The translations under genes were made by a program, and so were the position numbers. Below the pieces are notes generated by a model. It had not been told where the DNA came from. It made no database searches and saw only the letters and a list, made by a program, of their open reading frames with translations. A DNA stretch of 64,000 bases. It comes from Caldilineaceae bacterium (GTDB taxonomy: Bacteria > Chloroflexota > Anaerolineae > Caldilineales > Caldilineaceae). Numbering within the stretch: position 1 is the first letter of the stretch; the number at the start of each line of letters is the position of its first letter. The stretch is taken from assembly GCA_022827195.1 (NCBI GenBank), contig JAJDTL010000024.1, positions 1 through 64,000 on the forward strand, given 5' to 3'. Below, in pieces: positions 35,543 through 44,429 of the stretch.

Positions 35543-36328
35543 ATGGGCCTGACGGCCGGCTACGACATCGACCAGAAGATGCAGGAGTGGCGCATCAACG
35601 GCTTCGTCGTTTTTGAGGACATGATCTCGCACGAGAAGATTGACCGCATTCGCGAGGCGTGGATACCGGTGCGCGACGAGGACATCGAGCGGCAGGGGGA
35701 CTATCCCTTTCGGGGCTTCCGGCGTTACAACGTGCGGGTGCCGTTCACGCGCCCCTTTGTGGATCCGGAAATCTTCGAGCACCCGGCGCTGGTTGCCTTC
35801 CTCGATCGGGCGATGGGGCCGGACTACGTCTGGTCGCACTTCGATTCGAACATCCCGCTGCCGGGGACGGACTACCAGACCTGGCACCGCGACGGCCAGG
35901 TCGCGCTCTATCCCGGCGTCAAGACGCCTGCGCTCGCCGTCGGGGTGAAGTTTCCGCTGGTGGACACCAACGAGGAGAACGGCAGTTTCGAGGTGATGCC
36001 GGGCACGCAGTACATCGCCGACGAAGACCTGCTGACCGACCTGGACAATGTTTTCGGCGCCGGCGCAGACCGGATCGGTACCTACTATCCCACGCGGCTG
36101 AATCTGAAAAAGGGCTCGCTCTGGGTGCAGGACGGGCGCGCGTTTCACCGCGGCACGCCCAACCGGTCGGATGAAGTCCGGGATGAGCTGTGCATGGGGA
36201 TGTGTAAGCCGTGGCTTTTCAGCGGCTGGCAGCACGAGTTCACCGAGGGCCATCTGCCGCGCGAGCTGTGGGAGAGCCTTTCCGACCACGGCAAGCAGGT
36301 GCTCCGTTGGCAGCGCATACGGGACTAA
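35543..36328 (+). CDS. Phytanoyl-CoA dioxygenase family protein (PhyH-3)
   Basis: A 261-residue paralogue of PhyH-2, with His-x-Asp in QTWHRDGQV, VKFPLVDTNEENGSFEVMPG and the distal motif FHRGTPNRSD. It lacks the roughly 20-residue insertion after the N-terminal helix seen in PhyH-2. The ATG follows AAAGGAGGG. It closes the run that began at 30712; a new promoter follows at 36380. Confidence 0.88.
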   Translation: MGLTAGYDIDQKMQEWRINGFVVFEDMISHEKIDRIREAWIPVRDEDIERQGDYPFRGFRRYNVRVPFTRPFVDPEIFEHPALVAFLDRAMGPDYVWSHFDSNIPLPGTDYQTWHRDGQVALYPGVKTPALAVGVKFPLVDTNEENGSFEVMPGTQYIADEDLLTDLDNVFGAGADRIGTYYPTRLNLKKGSLWVQDGRAFHRGTPNRSDEVRDELCMGMCKPWLFSGWQHEFTEGHLPRELWESLSDHGKQVLRWQRIRD

Positions 36329-36700
36329 AGTCGTTCGCGGAAACCTGCGAATGGCTTCAAAAGGATGTTTTTTTGTTGGTTGACGAACTCCAACTCTCGT
36401 GGTACGGTAGCCGCTATTGGAAGCTGGCGAATACGGCAGTAGCCGGACTCCGACCTCAGACAAAGTCTCACGAAACACGCGGTCGTGCATACTGCCCCGG
36501 ACGCTGACGCCGAGATGGGCCGGGTGGCGTGTAAACCCCTTTTCCCGCACGCGGTCCCATCAGAATCGGGTCGAAAGGAGGGTGCCAGGCGACGAACTAC
36601 GCTTGTCTCAGTGTGAGAGCTGTCTGTTCCATTCCTCGTTGCATACAATTCAGAGCGTAGTGTCTGCAGACAATCTGTACCATGATAAGGAGGCAGGATC
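36329..36700. other. Intergenic promoter and leader region
   Basis: About 370 bases holding the promoter at 36380-36408 and a leader of about 290 bases before the binding-protein ATG. No gene is seen. Confidence 0.55.
36380..36408 (+). promoter_or_regulatory. Promoter with extended -10 for the second carbohydrate importer
   Basis: TTGACG (36380-36385), a 17-base spacer and TACGGT (36403-36408), with TGG directly upstream of the -10. Confidence 0.55.
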
Positions 36701-37990
36701 ATGGGAAATGGAATGTTGAATCGACGCGATTTTCTGCGCATTGGCGCGACCGCTGCTGCCGGAGCTGTCGTAGCCGGCTGTGTACAGATGCCCGCGGCGA
36801 CATCGGACGGCGAGATGGCGGCACCCGACGAAGTCCCCCGGGAGGTCAGGCTCACCGGGCATAACCGCCCAATTTACCATGAGATGAATGAGAGGTTTAC
36901 GGAAGAGACCGGGATTGAGGTGGCGATGGAGTACCATCCCCCCAAATGGGAGGAGATCCTGGCCAAGTTCACGCTGTGGGGCGAGAGCGGCTACGATGGC
37001 ATCGACGTAGAGGCGCAGGACGACCAGATCGCATCGCTCTACTCCTTCAAGCGCTGGTGCTTTGACCTCAGCCACCTGATGACCGACGAAGAGCGGGCTG
37101 ACCAGGCGGACGCGGTGCTTGGGCTGACCGAACAGGTCGGCGGATTCCAGGCGCGCATGTTCTTCTTTGTCGGCGCGGAGCCCTTCTACTTCAACAAAGA
37201 GTTGGTCCCCGAGGCGCCCAAAACCTGGGAAGAGATGGTGGAGGTGGCCAAGACGGTTACCGACCCAGAAAACGACGTTTGGGGCTGGCGGCCGAATGCG
37301 GGCAGCCACAACATGAACCTGACGCTGATGATGGTCAACCATGCCGGCGGCAACAACGAGACGCTCGACGATGAGGGAACGCTGACTGCACTGCAGTTCA
37401 TGCGCGACTGGGTCTTCGAGTACGAGATCACACCGCCGACGGTTGTGTCGGAAGCGGCCGAGGAGATCATGGCGCTGGCGCCGGCGGGCAAAGCCGGCAT
37501 GTGGTGGATGTATGAGGGGAACTATGGACCCCTGCTGGAAGTGGAAGGCGGCATGCTGACCCCGGAGACTCTGGGTGTCTCCCGCTGGCCGATGGGGCCG
37601 AGCAGCGACGAACTCATGGTGCACGCCTGGGGCTGGTTGATCCCCGTTTACACGCCCAGGAAGGAATTGGCTGAGGAGTTCGTTTCGTGGATGACCCAGT
37701 ATGACAACATTAAGTGGCTCATCACCGACCTGCAAATCACCCCGCCCAGAAAGTCGATGTACAACGATCCCGAGGTTACGGACAAGATTCCCATCTTGCG
37801 GGCCGGGCCGGGCTGGGAGGAACTGACGCGCGGCGCGAAGTTCCGCTGTCCGGTCGTGTGTCATCCGAACGCGGGTGCGCTGTCGTTGATCTTCCAGGAT
37901 GCGGGTCTGTTCGTCATGGCGGGCGAAAGGTCGCCTGAAGAGGTGCGCGACTGGGCCGCGAATGAGATCGCAATCGCGATGGAAGCCTGA
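36701..37990 (+). CDS. Carbohydrate ABC importer solute-binding lipoprotein (family 1)
   Basis: A 429-residue binding protein. LNRRDFLRIGATAAAG leads to the lipobox VVAG-Cys27. Blocks such as MNERFTEETGIEVAMEYHPP and SRWPMGPSSDE fit the family-1 sugar-binding class. AAGGAGG precedes the ATG. It is unlike the 9095/12817 pair and the 51203/53113 pair, so it likely binds another sugar. Two permeases follow. Confidence 0.9.
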   Translation: MGNGMLNRRDFLRIGATAAAGAVVAGCVQMPAATSDGEMAAPDEVPREVRLTGHNRPIYHEMNERFTEETGIEVAMEYHPPKWEEILAKFTLWGESGYDGIDVEAQDDQIASLYSFKRWCFDLSHLMTDEERADQADAVLGLTEQVGGFQARMFFFVGAEPFYFNKELVPEAPKTWEEMVEVAKTVTDPENDVWGWRPNAGSHNMNLTLMMVNHAGGNNETLDDEGTLTALQFMRDWVFEYEITPPTVVSEAAEEIMALAPAGKAGMWWMYEGNYGPLLEVEGGMLTPETLGVSRWPMGPSSDELMVHAWGWLIPVYTPRKELAEEFVSWMTQYDNIKWLITDLQITPPRKSMYNDPEVTDKIPILRAGPGWEELTRGAKFRCPVVCHPNAGALSLIFQDAGLFVMAGERSPEEVRDWAANEIAIAMEA

Positions 37991-38101
37991 GTTGGGCCGA
38001 GATAGCAGCGAAGTCAACTAGTCTTGGGACAGTTGGAGATTGGCGTCTGCGAACGATGAAGCGGCGCCAATCTCCAATCCTCCCTGCCGGAGGCTGACAT
38101 C

Positions 38102-39034
38102 GTGGCGCAGCAATCGCTGGCTGGGCACAAACAAGATTCCGGCCCGATCGGGCTGGTTTTGGCGTTCATCAAAAAGTATTGGATCGTGTACGCCCTGGTT
38201 CTGCCGGCGGTGCTGTTCCGATTTGCCTTCACGGCCGGTCCGCTTCTACGCACGATGTGGCTCAGCTTCACAGACAAGTCGTTGCAGCGGGATGGCAAGT
38301 TCATCGGGCTGGAAAACTATGCCTACATGTTCAAGGACGCCTACGTCCAGGACTCGATCGACTTCACTGTCATCTACACGGTGACAGCCACCGTGCTGCA
38401 GGTCGTGCTGGGACTGGGGATGGCCTTGCTGCTCAATCAGAACCTTAAGGCCCAGTGGTTTTCGCGCGTGGCGAACCTGTTGCCGTGGGCGGCGGCGCCG
38501 ATCGTGGCCGGGATCATGTGGCGGCTGATGTTCTTCGAGGGCGGCGGGGTACTGAACGACCTCGTGCTGCGTTTCGACCTGCACTCCGAGCGTGTCATGT
38601 GGCTGAGCGATGGCAAGCTGGCCAGGGTTTCGGTGATTGTCACGACCCTGTGGAAGAACTCTCCCTGGTGCGCGCTGGTCCTGCTGGCCGGGCTGAAGAC
38701 GATACCCGTCGAGCTGATGGAGGCCGCGCAGGTGGATGGGGCCAATGTGTGGGCGCGCTTCATTCACATTACATTGCCCCTGTTGATGCCGATCATCCTG
38801 GTCGTCTTTCTGTTCCGCGGCATGGGCGAGGTTGGCACGTTCGACCAGATACTGGGGCTGACCCGCGGGGGGCCGGGAAGCGCCACCGAAATTATATCGC
38901 TCTACGCGTTTGACCGCTTCTTCCAACACGGCAGATACGGGTACGGCTCCGCGCTCGTGATGCTCCTTTTCTTATTGACATTTCTGATCGGCGGATTTTT
39001 CGCACTGCTACTCTATCGCCGGGGACAGGATTGA
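38102..39034 (+). CDS. Carbohydrate ABC importer permease (MalF/UgpA type)
   Basis: A 310-residue permease. The EAA loop is ELMEAAQVDGANVWARFIH. Six membrane segments can be seen, the first as YWIVYALVLPAVLFRFAFTA. The GTG start at 38102 follows CCGGAGG. It is about 110 bases downstream of the binding protein and 18 bases before its partner. Confidence 0.9.
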   Translation: MAQQSLAGHKQDSGPIGLVLAFIKKYWIVYALVLPAVLFRFAFTAGPLLRTMWLSFTDKSLQRDGKFIGLENYAYMFKDAYVQDSIDFTVIYTVTATVLQVVLGLGMALLLNQNLKAQWFSRVANLLPWAAAPIVAGIMWRLMFFEGGGVLNDLVLRFDLHSERVMWLSDGKLARVSVIVTTLWKNSPWCALVLLAGLKTIPVELMEAAQVDGANVWARFIHITLPLLMPIILVVFLFRGMGEVGTFDQILGLTRGGPGSATEIISLYAFDRFFQHGRYGYGSALVMLLFLLTFLIGGFFALLLYRRGQD

Positions 39035-39052
39035 GGGCCGGGGTCGTATGAG

Positions 39053-39892
39053 ATGAGCAAGAAGACGAAGGCGGCATACCTGCGGGCATTCCAATACTTC
39101 CTGTTGGCTCTTATGCTGCTCCTGCTGCTTTTCCCGATTTACTGGATGATCAACACATCGTTCAAGGAGGTCGGCGAGGTAAGGTCTTTGCCCCAGACCT
39201 ATTTCCCCAAGAATTTCACGTTTCAGAACTACGTCGAAATGTTTGAACGCTGGCGGTTTGGTTCAACCTTCGTCAACACCGCTATTATCGCCGGTCTGTC
39301 GGCGGCGGGGGGTACCGCGCTGGGCGCGATGGCCGCCTTTGGCTTCAACCGCTTCGAGTTTCCTGGAAAGGCGCTCTTTTTCGGCTTTATGATTGTCAGC
39401 ATCGCCCTGCCGGGAATGGTCACGATCGGTCCCGTCTTCATGGCCTACAAGGACATTGGCCTGCTGGACACCAAGACCGGGCTCATTCTGATCGATCTGT
39501 CGGGCGCGCTCCCTTTTGCAATCATTTTTCTGTACGCCTTTTATCAGACGATTCCCAGAGAGCTTGATGACGCCGCCCGCATCGACGGCTGCACGTGGGT
39601 ACAGACGTTGTGGTTCATCATATTGCCACTGAGCGCGCCCGGCGTCGTGATCACCTATATCATCTCCTTCATCAACGGTTGGAATGAGTTCGTCTTTGCC
39701 AACGTATTGACGATGAGCGAGGCGACGCGCGTGCTCACGGTCAGGATGATGGAGATCCCCACGATTCACGGTACGCCCTACAATCTGATGGCGGTGGGCG
39801 GCATGCTCTGTCTCTTTCCGATCGCGATCATCGTCCTGGTCGGGCAGCGTCAGATTGTGGAAGGGCTGATTTCAGGTTCTCTCAAAGGATAA
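39053..39892 (+). CDS. Carbohydrate ABC importer permease (MalG/UgpE type)
   Basis: A 279-residue permease with EAA loop ELDDAARIDGCTWVQTLWF and the C-terminal signature IVEGLISGSLKG. The GroEL-like gene starts only 16 bases after its stop, so the chaperonin paralogue appears to be in the same transcript. Confidence 0.9.
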   Translation: MSKKTKAAYLRAFQYFLLALMLLLLLFPIYWMINTSFKEVGEVRSLPQTYFPKNFTFQNYVEMFERWRFGSTFVNTAIIAGLSAAGGTALGAMAAFGFNRFEFPGKALFFGFMIVSIALPGMVTIGPVFMAYKDIGLLDTKTGLILIDLSGALPFAIIFLYAFYQTIPRELDDAARIDGCTWVQTLWFIILPLSAPGVVITYIISFINGWNEFVFANVLTMSEATRVLTVRMMEIPTIHGTPYNLMAVGGMLCLFPIAIIVLVGQRQIVEGLISGSLKG

Positions 39893-39908
39893 CAGGATAT
39901 CGGAGCGG

Positions 39909-41627
39909 GTGAGTATTTTGGCGCCGAGCGGCCGGCCGCACTGCCTATTTAACCCGGAAGTCCATCTGGCTCTTGGGCAGGGCGTTGAGTCGATGACCGC
40001 GCTGCTGGCCTCCACGCTGGGGCCGGTCGGACGGACGATCCTCCTCGAATCTCTCCGCAGCACAAATGATCCGCCGGAAGTGCTGGGCGACTCGGCGACG
40101 ATCGCCCACCGCATGGTGAAGTTCTCGAATCGCCATGCCAATGTCGGCGCCATGCTGGTGCGCGAACTGGCGATGGAGATGCGCGACCGGGTCGGTGACG
40201 GCAGCGCGACCGCGGCTGTGCTGTCGCGTGAGATGGTGCGCGGCGGGATGCGGATGGTCGCGGCCGGCGCCAATTCGCAGCTGGTGCGGCAGGGCATCGA
40301 AAAGGGCGTGCGCGCGGCGGTCGTCGAGCTGCAGGCTGCGGCGCAGCCGCTCGAATCTGTGGAGATGGTCGGCGCGGTCGCACAGTCGGTCACGGGCGAG
40401 ACGTATTCGGCCTCCGCCAACGGTACGACCTCTGCAAGGCTGACGCTGCCCGAGATGATCGCCGAGATCTTCAGCATCGTCGGCGTCGACGGGACCATCG
40501 TGGTCCAGGAGCATGTGAGCGCCTTCCTGGAGCGCGACTATGTAGAGGGCATTCACTGGGACAGCGGCGGGCTGGCCGCGGCCAACTTTGTGACCGACGC
40601 GGCGCGACAGGAGACGGTGCTGGTCGGGCCGTTGATCGCGCTGGCGGACGTGGAGGTGAACAGCTCGGCGCAGGTCGTGCCGCTGCTCGAGCGGGCGTTG
40701 AAGGAGAAGTACGAAGGCCTGGTTATTATTGCCCGCAAGATCGAGGGTGAGGCGCTGGGCCTTCTGCAGCTCAACAGGGAAAAGCTGGACGTCATGCCGG
40801 TCAAAGGGCCGGGGCTGACGGTGAGCCAGCCGAAGATACTGCAGGATCTGGCGATTCTGACCGGGGCGAGGCTTGCCGAGGAGAAGGCGGGCGGCCAGCT
40901 GGCCGAGCTGCAGCGCGAGGACCTCGGACGGGCGCGGCGGGTTATTGCGACGCGCCGCGGCCTGACAATCGTCGGTGCGCGCGGCCGCCAGCGCGCGATT
41001 CGCCAGCGCATCGCCGAGCTGCAGGCCGAGCTGGAGCGGGAGGGCCCGCGCGAGCAGGCGGACACGCTGCGCAAGCGGGTGGCGAACCTGTCCGGCGGCG
41101 TGGCCACGCTCAAGGTCGGGGCCGCGACCAAGGCGGAGCGGACGTTGAGACGTGAGATGGCAGAGGACGCGATCCGTGCTGTGCGGGCCGCGCTTCAGGA
41201 AGGTGTTGCACCGGGCGGCGGCGCGGCGTACATGGCCTGTGTGCCGGCGGTGAACGCGCTGGAGGCGGCTGCCGCGAGCGACGACGAAGCGATGGGCGTG
41301 CGGGTGGTCGCCGACGCGCTGAGTGCGCCGCTGGCCCAGATCGCTGACAACGCCGGCTACGCGGCTTCCACCGTCGCGTTTCGGGTTGGCTCCCACTACA
41401 ACGGCGCGGAGGCTGGCGCATCGCGTGCCGGTGTGCGCCGGACCGGGGGAATCGCGGATGGCGGTGTCGGGTTCGATGTCACATCGGGTCGGGTCGGGAG
41501 TATGTGGGAGGCCGGGATTGTGGACCCGGTGAAGGTGCTGCGCATGGCGTTGGAGATGGCGGCCAGCACCGCGGGGATGGTGCTGACGACCGAGGCCGCC
41601 GTGTTCAAGAAGCGGGAACGGATGTAA
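39909..41627 (+). CDS. Divergent GroEL/Cpn60 chaperonin paralogue
   Basis: A 572-residue protein alignable along its length to GroEL: STLGPVGRTILLE, NVGAMLVRELA, GDGSATAAVLS (GDGTTTATVLA in GroEL), VEGIHWDSGGL, IEGEALGLL, LSGGVATLKVGAATKAE, EDAIRAVRAALQEGVAPGGG and a final DPVKVLRMALEMAASTAG. The ATPase aspartates appear to be kept (Asp61 in GDS, Asp97 in GDGSAT, Asp in EDAIRA). It lacks the Gly-Gly-Met tail and ends in a basic KKRERM. No groES is next to it, and its place in a sugar-importer operon is unusual. It may be a client-specific chaperonin. The GTG start follows GGAGCGG. Confidence 0.88.
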   Translation: MSILAPSGRPHCLFNPEVHLALGQGVESMTALLASTLGPVGRTILLESLRSTNDPPEVLGDSATIAHRMVKFSNRHANVGAMLVRELAMEMRDRVGDGSATAAVLSREMVRGGMRMVAAGANSQLVRQGIEKGVRAAVVELQAAAQPLESVEMVGAVAQSVTGETYSASANGTTSARLTLPEMIAEIFSIVGVDGTIVVQEHVSAFLERDYVEGIHWDSGGLAAANFVTDAARQETVLVGPLIALADVEVNSSAQVVPLLERALKEKYEGLVIIARKIEGEALGLLQLNREKLDVMPVKGPGLTVSQPKILQDLAILTGARLAEEKAGGQLAELQREDLGRARRVIATRRGLTIVGARGRQRAIRQRIAELQAELEREGPREQADTLRKRVANLSGGVATLKVGAATKAERTLRREMAEDAIRAVRAALQEGVAPGGGAAYMACVPAVNALEAAAASDDEAMGVRVVADALSAPLAQIADNAGYAASTVAFRVGSHYNGAEAGASRAGVRRTGGIADGGVGFDVTSGRVGSMWEAGIVDPVKVLRMALEMAASTAGMVLTTEAAVFKKRERM

Positions 41628-41693
41628 CTTCACGGTCTGACCGGCGCTCGAATGCCACTTATCGCCCGCCGGCAGTGAACGCCGAAAAAACTG

Positions 41694-42695
41694 ATGACGA
41701 AGATGTCTGCCTGGGAATGTCTGGGGTCCGCGCTGGCTGGTGAAGAACTGTTTTCACTGGCCGTTTCCGCCCCCGCTGCTGCGGGGGCCAATGGTTCGGG
41801 CGGGCCATGGATCCTGGCCGGTTCGCGCCAGGGGCTGCATGGCTCCGACGACGGCGGACAGAAATGGCGTCTGATGAGCGGCGCGCTTGGCAACTTCCCG
41901 GTGATGGCGACCGCGTTCAGCCCGGACTACCCCAATTCGCCCGGCATTTTCGCGGGCGGAGCGCCTGGCGCGGTCCTGCGTTCGTTCGACGACGGCGAGA
42001 GCTGGGAAGCGTGCGGCCTGGACTATCCTGACGTTGTCGTGACCGGCCTGGTTACCACGCCCTCGGCCTACGCAGAGGGCGTCATCCTGGCGGGCACCGC
42101 CGATGACGGCATCTATCGCAGCACGACGCGGGGCCGGTACTGGGAGACGGTCAACTTCGGGCTGTACGATCTGAGAGTCTGGAGCCTGAGCATTTCCCCG
42201 GCCTGGCAGGCGGACCAGACCGCGTTTGCGGTCGTGGGCGACGGGCTTTTCCACTCGACGATCGGTGCGCGCGCGTGGCAGACGGTCGCGATAGACGAGC
42301 TGGGCGAGACTTTGCCTCAGGTGGTGGCGATTTCGCCCGATTTCGGCGAGGACGGGACCGTCTACCTCGGCACTGCGGGCGAGGGCGTGTGGTACTCGCG
42401 CGACCGGGGAAAAGAGTGGCAGCCGGCGCGTGGCAGCGAAGGCACGAGCGTCAACTGCCTGGCGTTCTCGTCAGGGCGCGAGCCTGACCGGACACTTTAT
42501 GCCGGAACAACGGAGCACGGCATCCTCGTTTCCGGCGATTGCGGAACAAGCTGGCAGCGCTTGTGCGAAGCTGGGCTGGCCGCGGTCTGGTGCCTGGCCG
42601 AGACCGATTGCAGGGCGGGAAGAGTCCTGCTGGCCGGGGTCCAGGGCCAGGGGCTGGTCCGTTTCCTGCAGCGACGGCCGGACGCTGAAGTCTGA
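41694..42695 (+). CDS. BNR/Ycf48-like beta-propeller protein
   Basis: A 333-residue propeller without a clear signal peptide. Asp-box-like repeats include HGSDDGGQKW, RSFDDGESW, YRSTTRGRYW, WYSRDRGKEW and LVSGDCGTSW, and each blade follows an AGT/AGG turn. The family includes photosystem II assembly factor Ycf48 and many uncharacterised bacterial proteins. It follows the GroEL-like gene by 66 bases. The start could be ATG 41694 or 41703. Confidence 0.8.
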   Translation: MTKMSAWECLGSALAGEELFSLAVSAPAAAGANGSGGPWILAGSRQGLHGSDDGGQKWRLMSGALGNFPVMATAFSPDYPNSPGIFAGGAPGAVLRSFDDGESWEACGLDYPDVVVTGLVTTPSAYAEGVILAGTADDGIYRSTTRGRYWETVNFGLYDLRVWSLSISPAWQADQTAFAVVGDGLFHSTIGARAWQTVAIDELGETLPQVVAISPDFGEDGTVYLGTAGEGVWYSRDRGKEWQPARGSEGTSVNCLAFSSGREPDRTLYAGTTEHGILVSGDCGTSWQRLCEAGLAAVWCLAETDCRAGRVLLAGVQGQGLVRFLQRRPDAEV

Positions 42696-42785
42696 AAAGC
42701 TGGTCTTGGGGAACTGCGGGGGACCGACCCGCCTTCGCTGACCAAAGAAACAGAGCGAAATTACGGCGCCAAGGAGGAACGATCT

Positions 42786-43604
42786 GTGGCAGCCTTACAA
42801 CAGTACGACATCGACATGAAGCTGGCTGAACTGCGGATCAATGGCTATGCGGTCTTCGAAGACCTGATTCCGGTCGAAAAAATCGACCGCATTCGCGAGG
42901 CATTTCTGCCCTATCTGGAGGCGGTGCGCACCCACAGCGACCCTGCCGGCGGCGTCGATCTCCATGCGCGCAGCGATGACCGCATTGTCGTCGAAGGCCG
43001 GCTGCAGGTTGTCAATCGATACACGCTCTATGTGCCGTGGGAGCAGCCGTTTGCCGACCCCGAAATCTACGAGAATCCGGTGCTGCTTGAATTTCTTGAT
43101 CGCTACTGGGGGACGGAGGACTACAGGATCACCTGCTACCACTCGAACAATCCCTACCCGGGCAGCGAGTATCAGCGTTGGCACCGGGACGGGGGCATTT
43201 CGAAGATGGTCCCGCACGTAGGCCTAGAAGTCTGCCCCCATTTCGGCGTCAAGTTCCCCCTGGTGGACACCTACGAGGAGAACGGGAGCTTCGAGATCCT
43301 GCCCTCGACGCAGTATCTCGCCGATCCGGCGATGGAGGACAGGTACGACGAGATCCTGGAGTCGGGAGACTTTCCCAGCCGGCGGCGTCTCAACTTGAAG
43401 AAGGGGTCGTTGTGGATCCAGGACCCGCGCACGCTGCACCGCGGCACGCCCAATCGCGCCGACCACGCGCGGCCGGAGCTGGTGATCTGCTATTCGCTGC
43501 CCTGGTACGGGCAGATGCCTGCGCTACAGATGACGCAGGCCGAGTACAACAGTTTTTCGGACCGGGCCAGGCAGATGGTCACCAACTACCAGGTTGTTGA
43601 TTAG
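42786..43604 (+). CDS. Phytanoyl-CoA dioxygenase family protein (PhyH-4)
   Basis: A 272-residue paralogue of PhyH-2: RYWGTEDYRITCYHSNNPYP and QRWHRDGG (His-x-Asp), VKFPLVDTYEENGSFEILPS and LHRGTPNRAD (distal His and Arg). The GTG start follows CAAGGAGG. It ends the transcript that begins with the 36701 binding protein. Confidence 0.88.
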   Translation: MAALQQYDIDMKLAELRINGYAVFEDLIPVEKIDRIREAFLPYLEAVRTHSDPAGGVDLHARSDDRIVVEGRLQVVNRYTLYVPWEQPFADPEIYENPVLLEFLDRYWGTEDYRITCYHSNNPYPGSEYQRWHRDGGISKMVPHVGLEVCPHFGVKFPLVDTYEENGSFEILPSTQYLADPAMEDRYDEILESGDFPSRRRLNLKKGSLWIQDPRTLHRGTPNRADHARPELVICYSLPWYGQMPALQMTQAEYNSFSDRARQMVTNYQVVD

Positions 43605-43629
43605 CATGGGCAGGTCCGGCATCTGCTAG

Positions 43630-43646
43630 TTTGTCAAGCTTGGACA
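43630..43646. promoter_or_regulatory. Imperfect palindrome upstream of the DUF433/PIN-like pair
   Basis: TTGTC and GACAA flank AAGCTTG about 150 bases upstream of the DUF433 start, in an AT-rich stretch. A possible promoter (TTTCAT, 17 bases, TATCAT) lies downstream near 43719-43750. It could be the autoregulatory operator of the pair. Confidence 0.3.
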
Positions 43647-43787
43647 AGAGGGGCTACATTACGGGACGAGCGGACCCGAGTGTTTGATACTGATAAGTTG
43701 AAGGCATTCGGCAACTATTTCATCAAATCAGGGCAATATATATCATTTGAATCCATAGGTATTTGCTGGCTGTAGTGAGGATCCAAG

Positions 43788-44036
43788 ATGCATGAAGAAC
43801 AGCTTCTTGAACATATTTCCCTGAATCCCAAAGTCATGGTCGGAAAGCCGGTCATTCAGGGGACTCGCCTGACAGTGGAACATGTCTTGGGCCTACTGGC
43901 TCGGGGCGCAACCGTACCTGGAATTCTGCAAGAGTACGAGGGATTGGAGGAAGAGGACATACAGGCCTGCCTTCTTTTCGCAGCGAGGGCTTTGGAGGGA
44001 ACCTCTTTCATGCCCTTGATGGGGGAGCCCGCCTAG
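43788..44036 (+). CDS. DUF433 (VapB-like) antitoxin candidate
   Basis: An 82-residue DUF433 protein with the hallmark KVMVGKPVIQGTRLTVEHVL and a helix-turn-helix-like GILQEYEGLEEEDIQACL. DUF433 proteins are commonly encoded just before PIN-like nucleases of DUF5615 as toxin-antitoxin pairs. Its TAG stop at 44034 is followed without a gap, in the same frame, by the partner. Confidence 0.88.
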   Translation: MHEEQLLEHISLNPKVMVGKPVIQGTRLTVEHVLGLLARGATVPGILQEYEGLEEEDIQACLLFAARALEGTSFMPLMGEPA

Positions 44037-44405
44037 GGGCGCTTTCTGGTAGACGAGTGCGCAGGCCCCACCCTGGCAAGGTGGTTGCGTCAACAGGGTT
44101 TTGATGTCTTCTCTGTGTTTGAAGAAGCGCGTGGTATAGGTGATGACGAGGTTCTTACGCGGTCATTCGAGCAAAACAGAGTCCTCATAACCACAAACAA
44201 GGACTTCGGGGAGAATGTGTTTCTGTCGCAGTTCCCCCATCGAGGCGTTGTACTATTGCGACTGCAAGATGAAAGCGCCGCGAACAAGATCGAAGTCGTG
44301 AAGCGGCTCTCAGCCATCTATGGGGACCAAATCTCCGGACGATTTCTCGTCGTGACGGAATGCCATATCCGCTTCGCACAGTCTTGGTCCGAAACTGATC
44401 GCTGA
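44037..44405 (+). CDS. DUF5615 PIN-like toxin candidate with missing start codon
   Basis: The frame right after the DUF433 stop reads GRFLVDECAGPTLARWLRQ, the normal N-terminus of a DUF5615/Mut7-C-type PIN-like protein, where Met-Arg-Phe would be expected. Its first codon is GGG. LITTNKDFGENV supplies the later acidic residues. The nearest usable starts are CTG 44046 and TTG 44085; the latter would remove the first catalytic Asp. Either the start was lost by mutation, a rare start is used, or the TAG is read through to give a fusion. The rest of the protein looks intact. Confidence 0.75.
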   Translation, partial: GRFLVDECAGPTLARWLRQQGFDVFSVFEEARGIGDDEVLTRSFEQNRVLITTNKDFGENVFLSQFPHRGVVLLRLQDESAANKIEVVKRLSAIYGDQISGRFLVVTECHIRFAQSWSETDR

Positions 44406-44429
44406 GCACTCGACTGGTGGGAGGCGCCG

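Noticed and set aside
39945..41633. 562-codon minus-strand frame opposite the GroEL-like gene
   Set aside because: Shadow frame with Arg/His/Gln-rich composition and no motifs; the plus strand aligns with GroEL throughout.
8414..44036. Recoding of TAG as a sense codon (two toxin genes are interrupted by TAG)
   Set aside because: Many intact genes here, for example the sulfatase, the permeases and the binding proteins, end in TAG at the expected C-terminus, so TAG is a normal stop.
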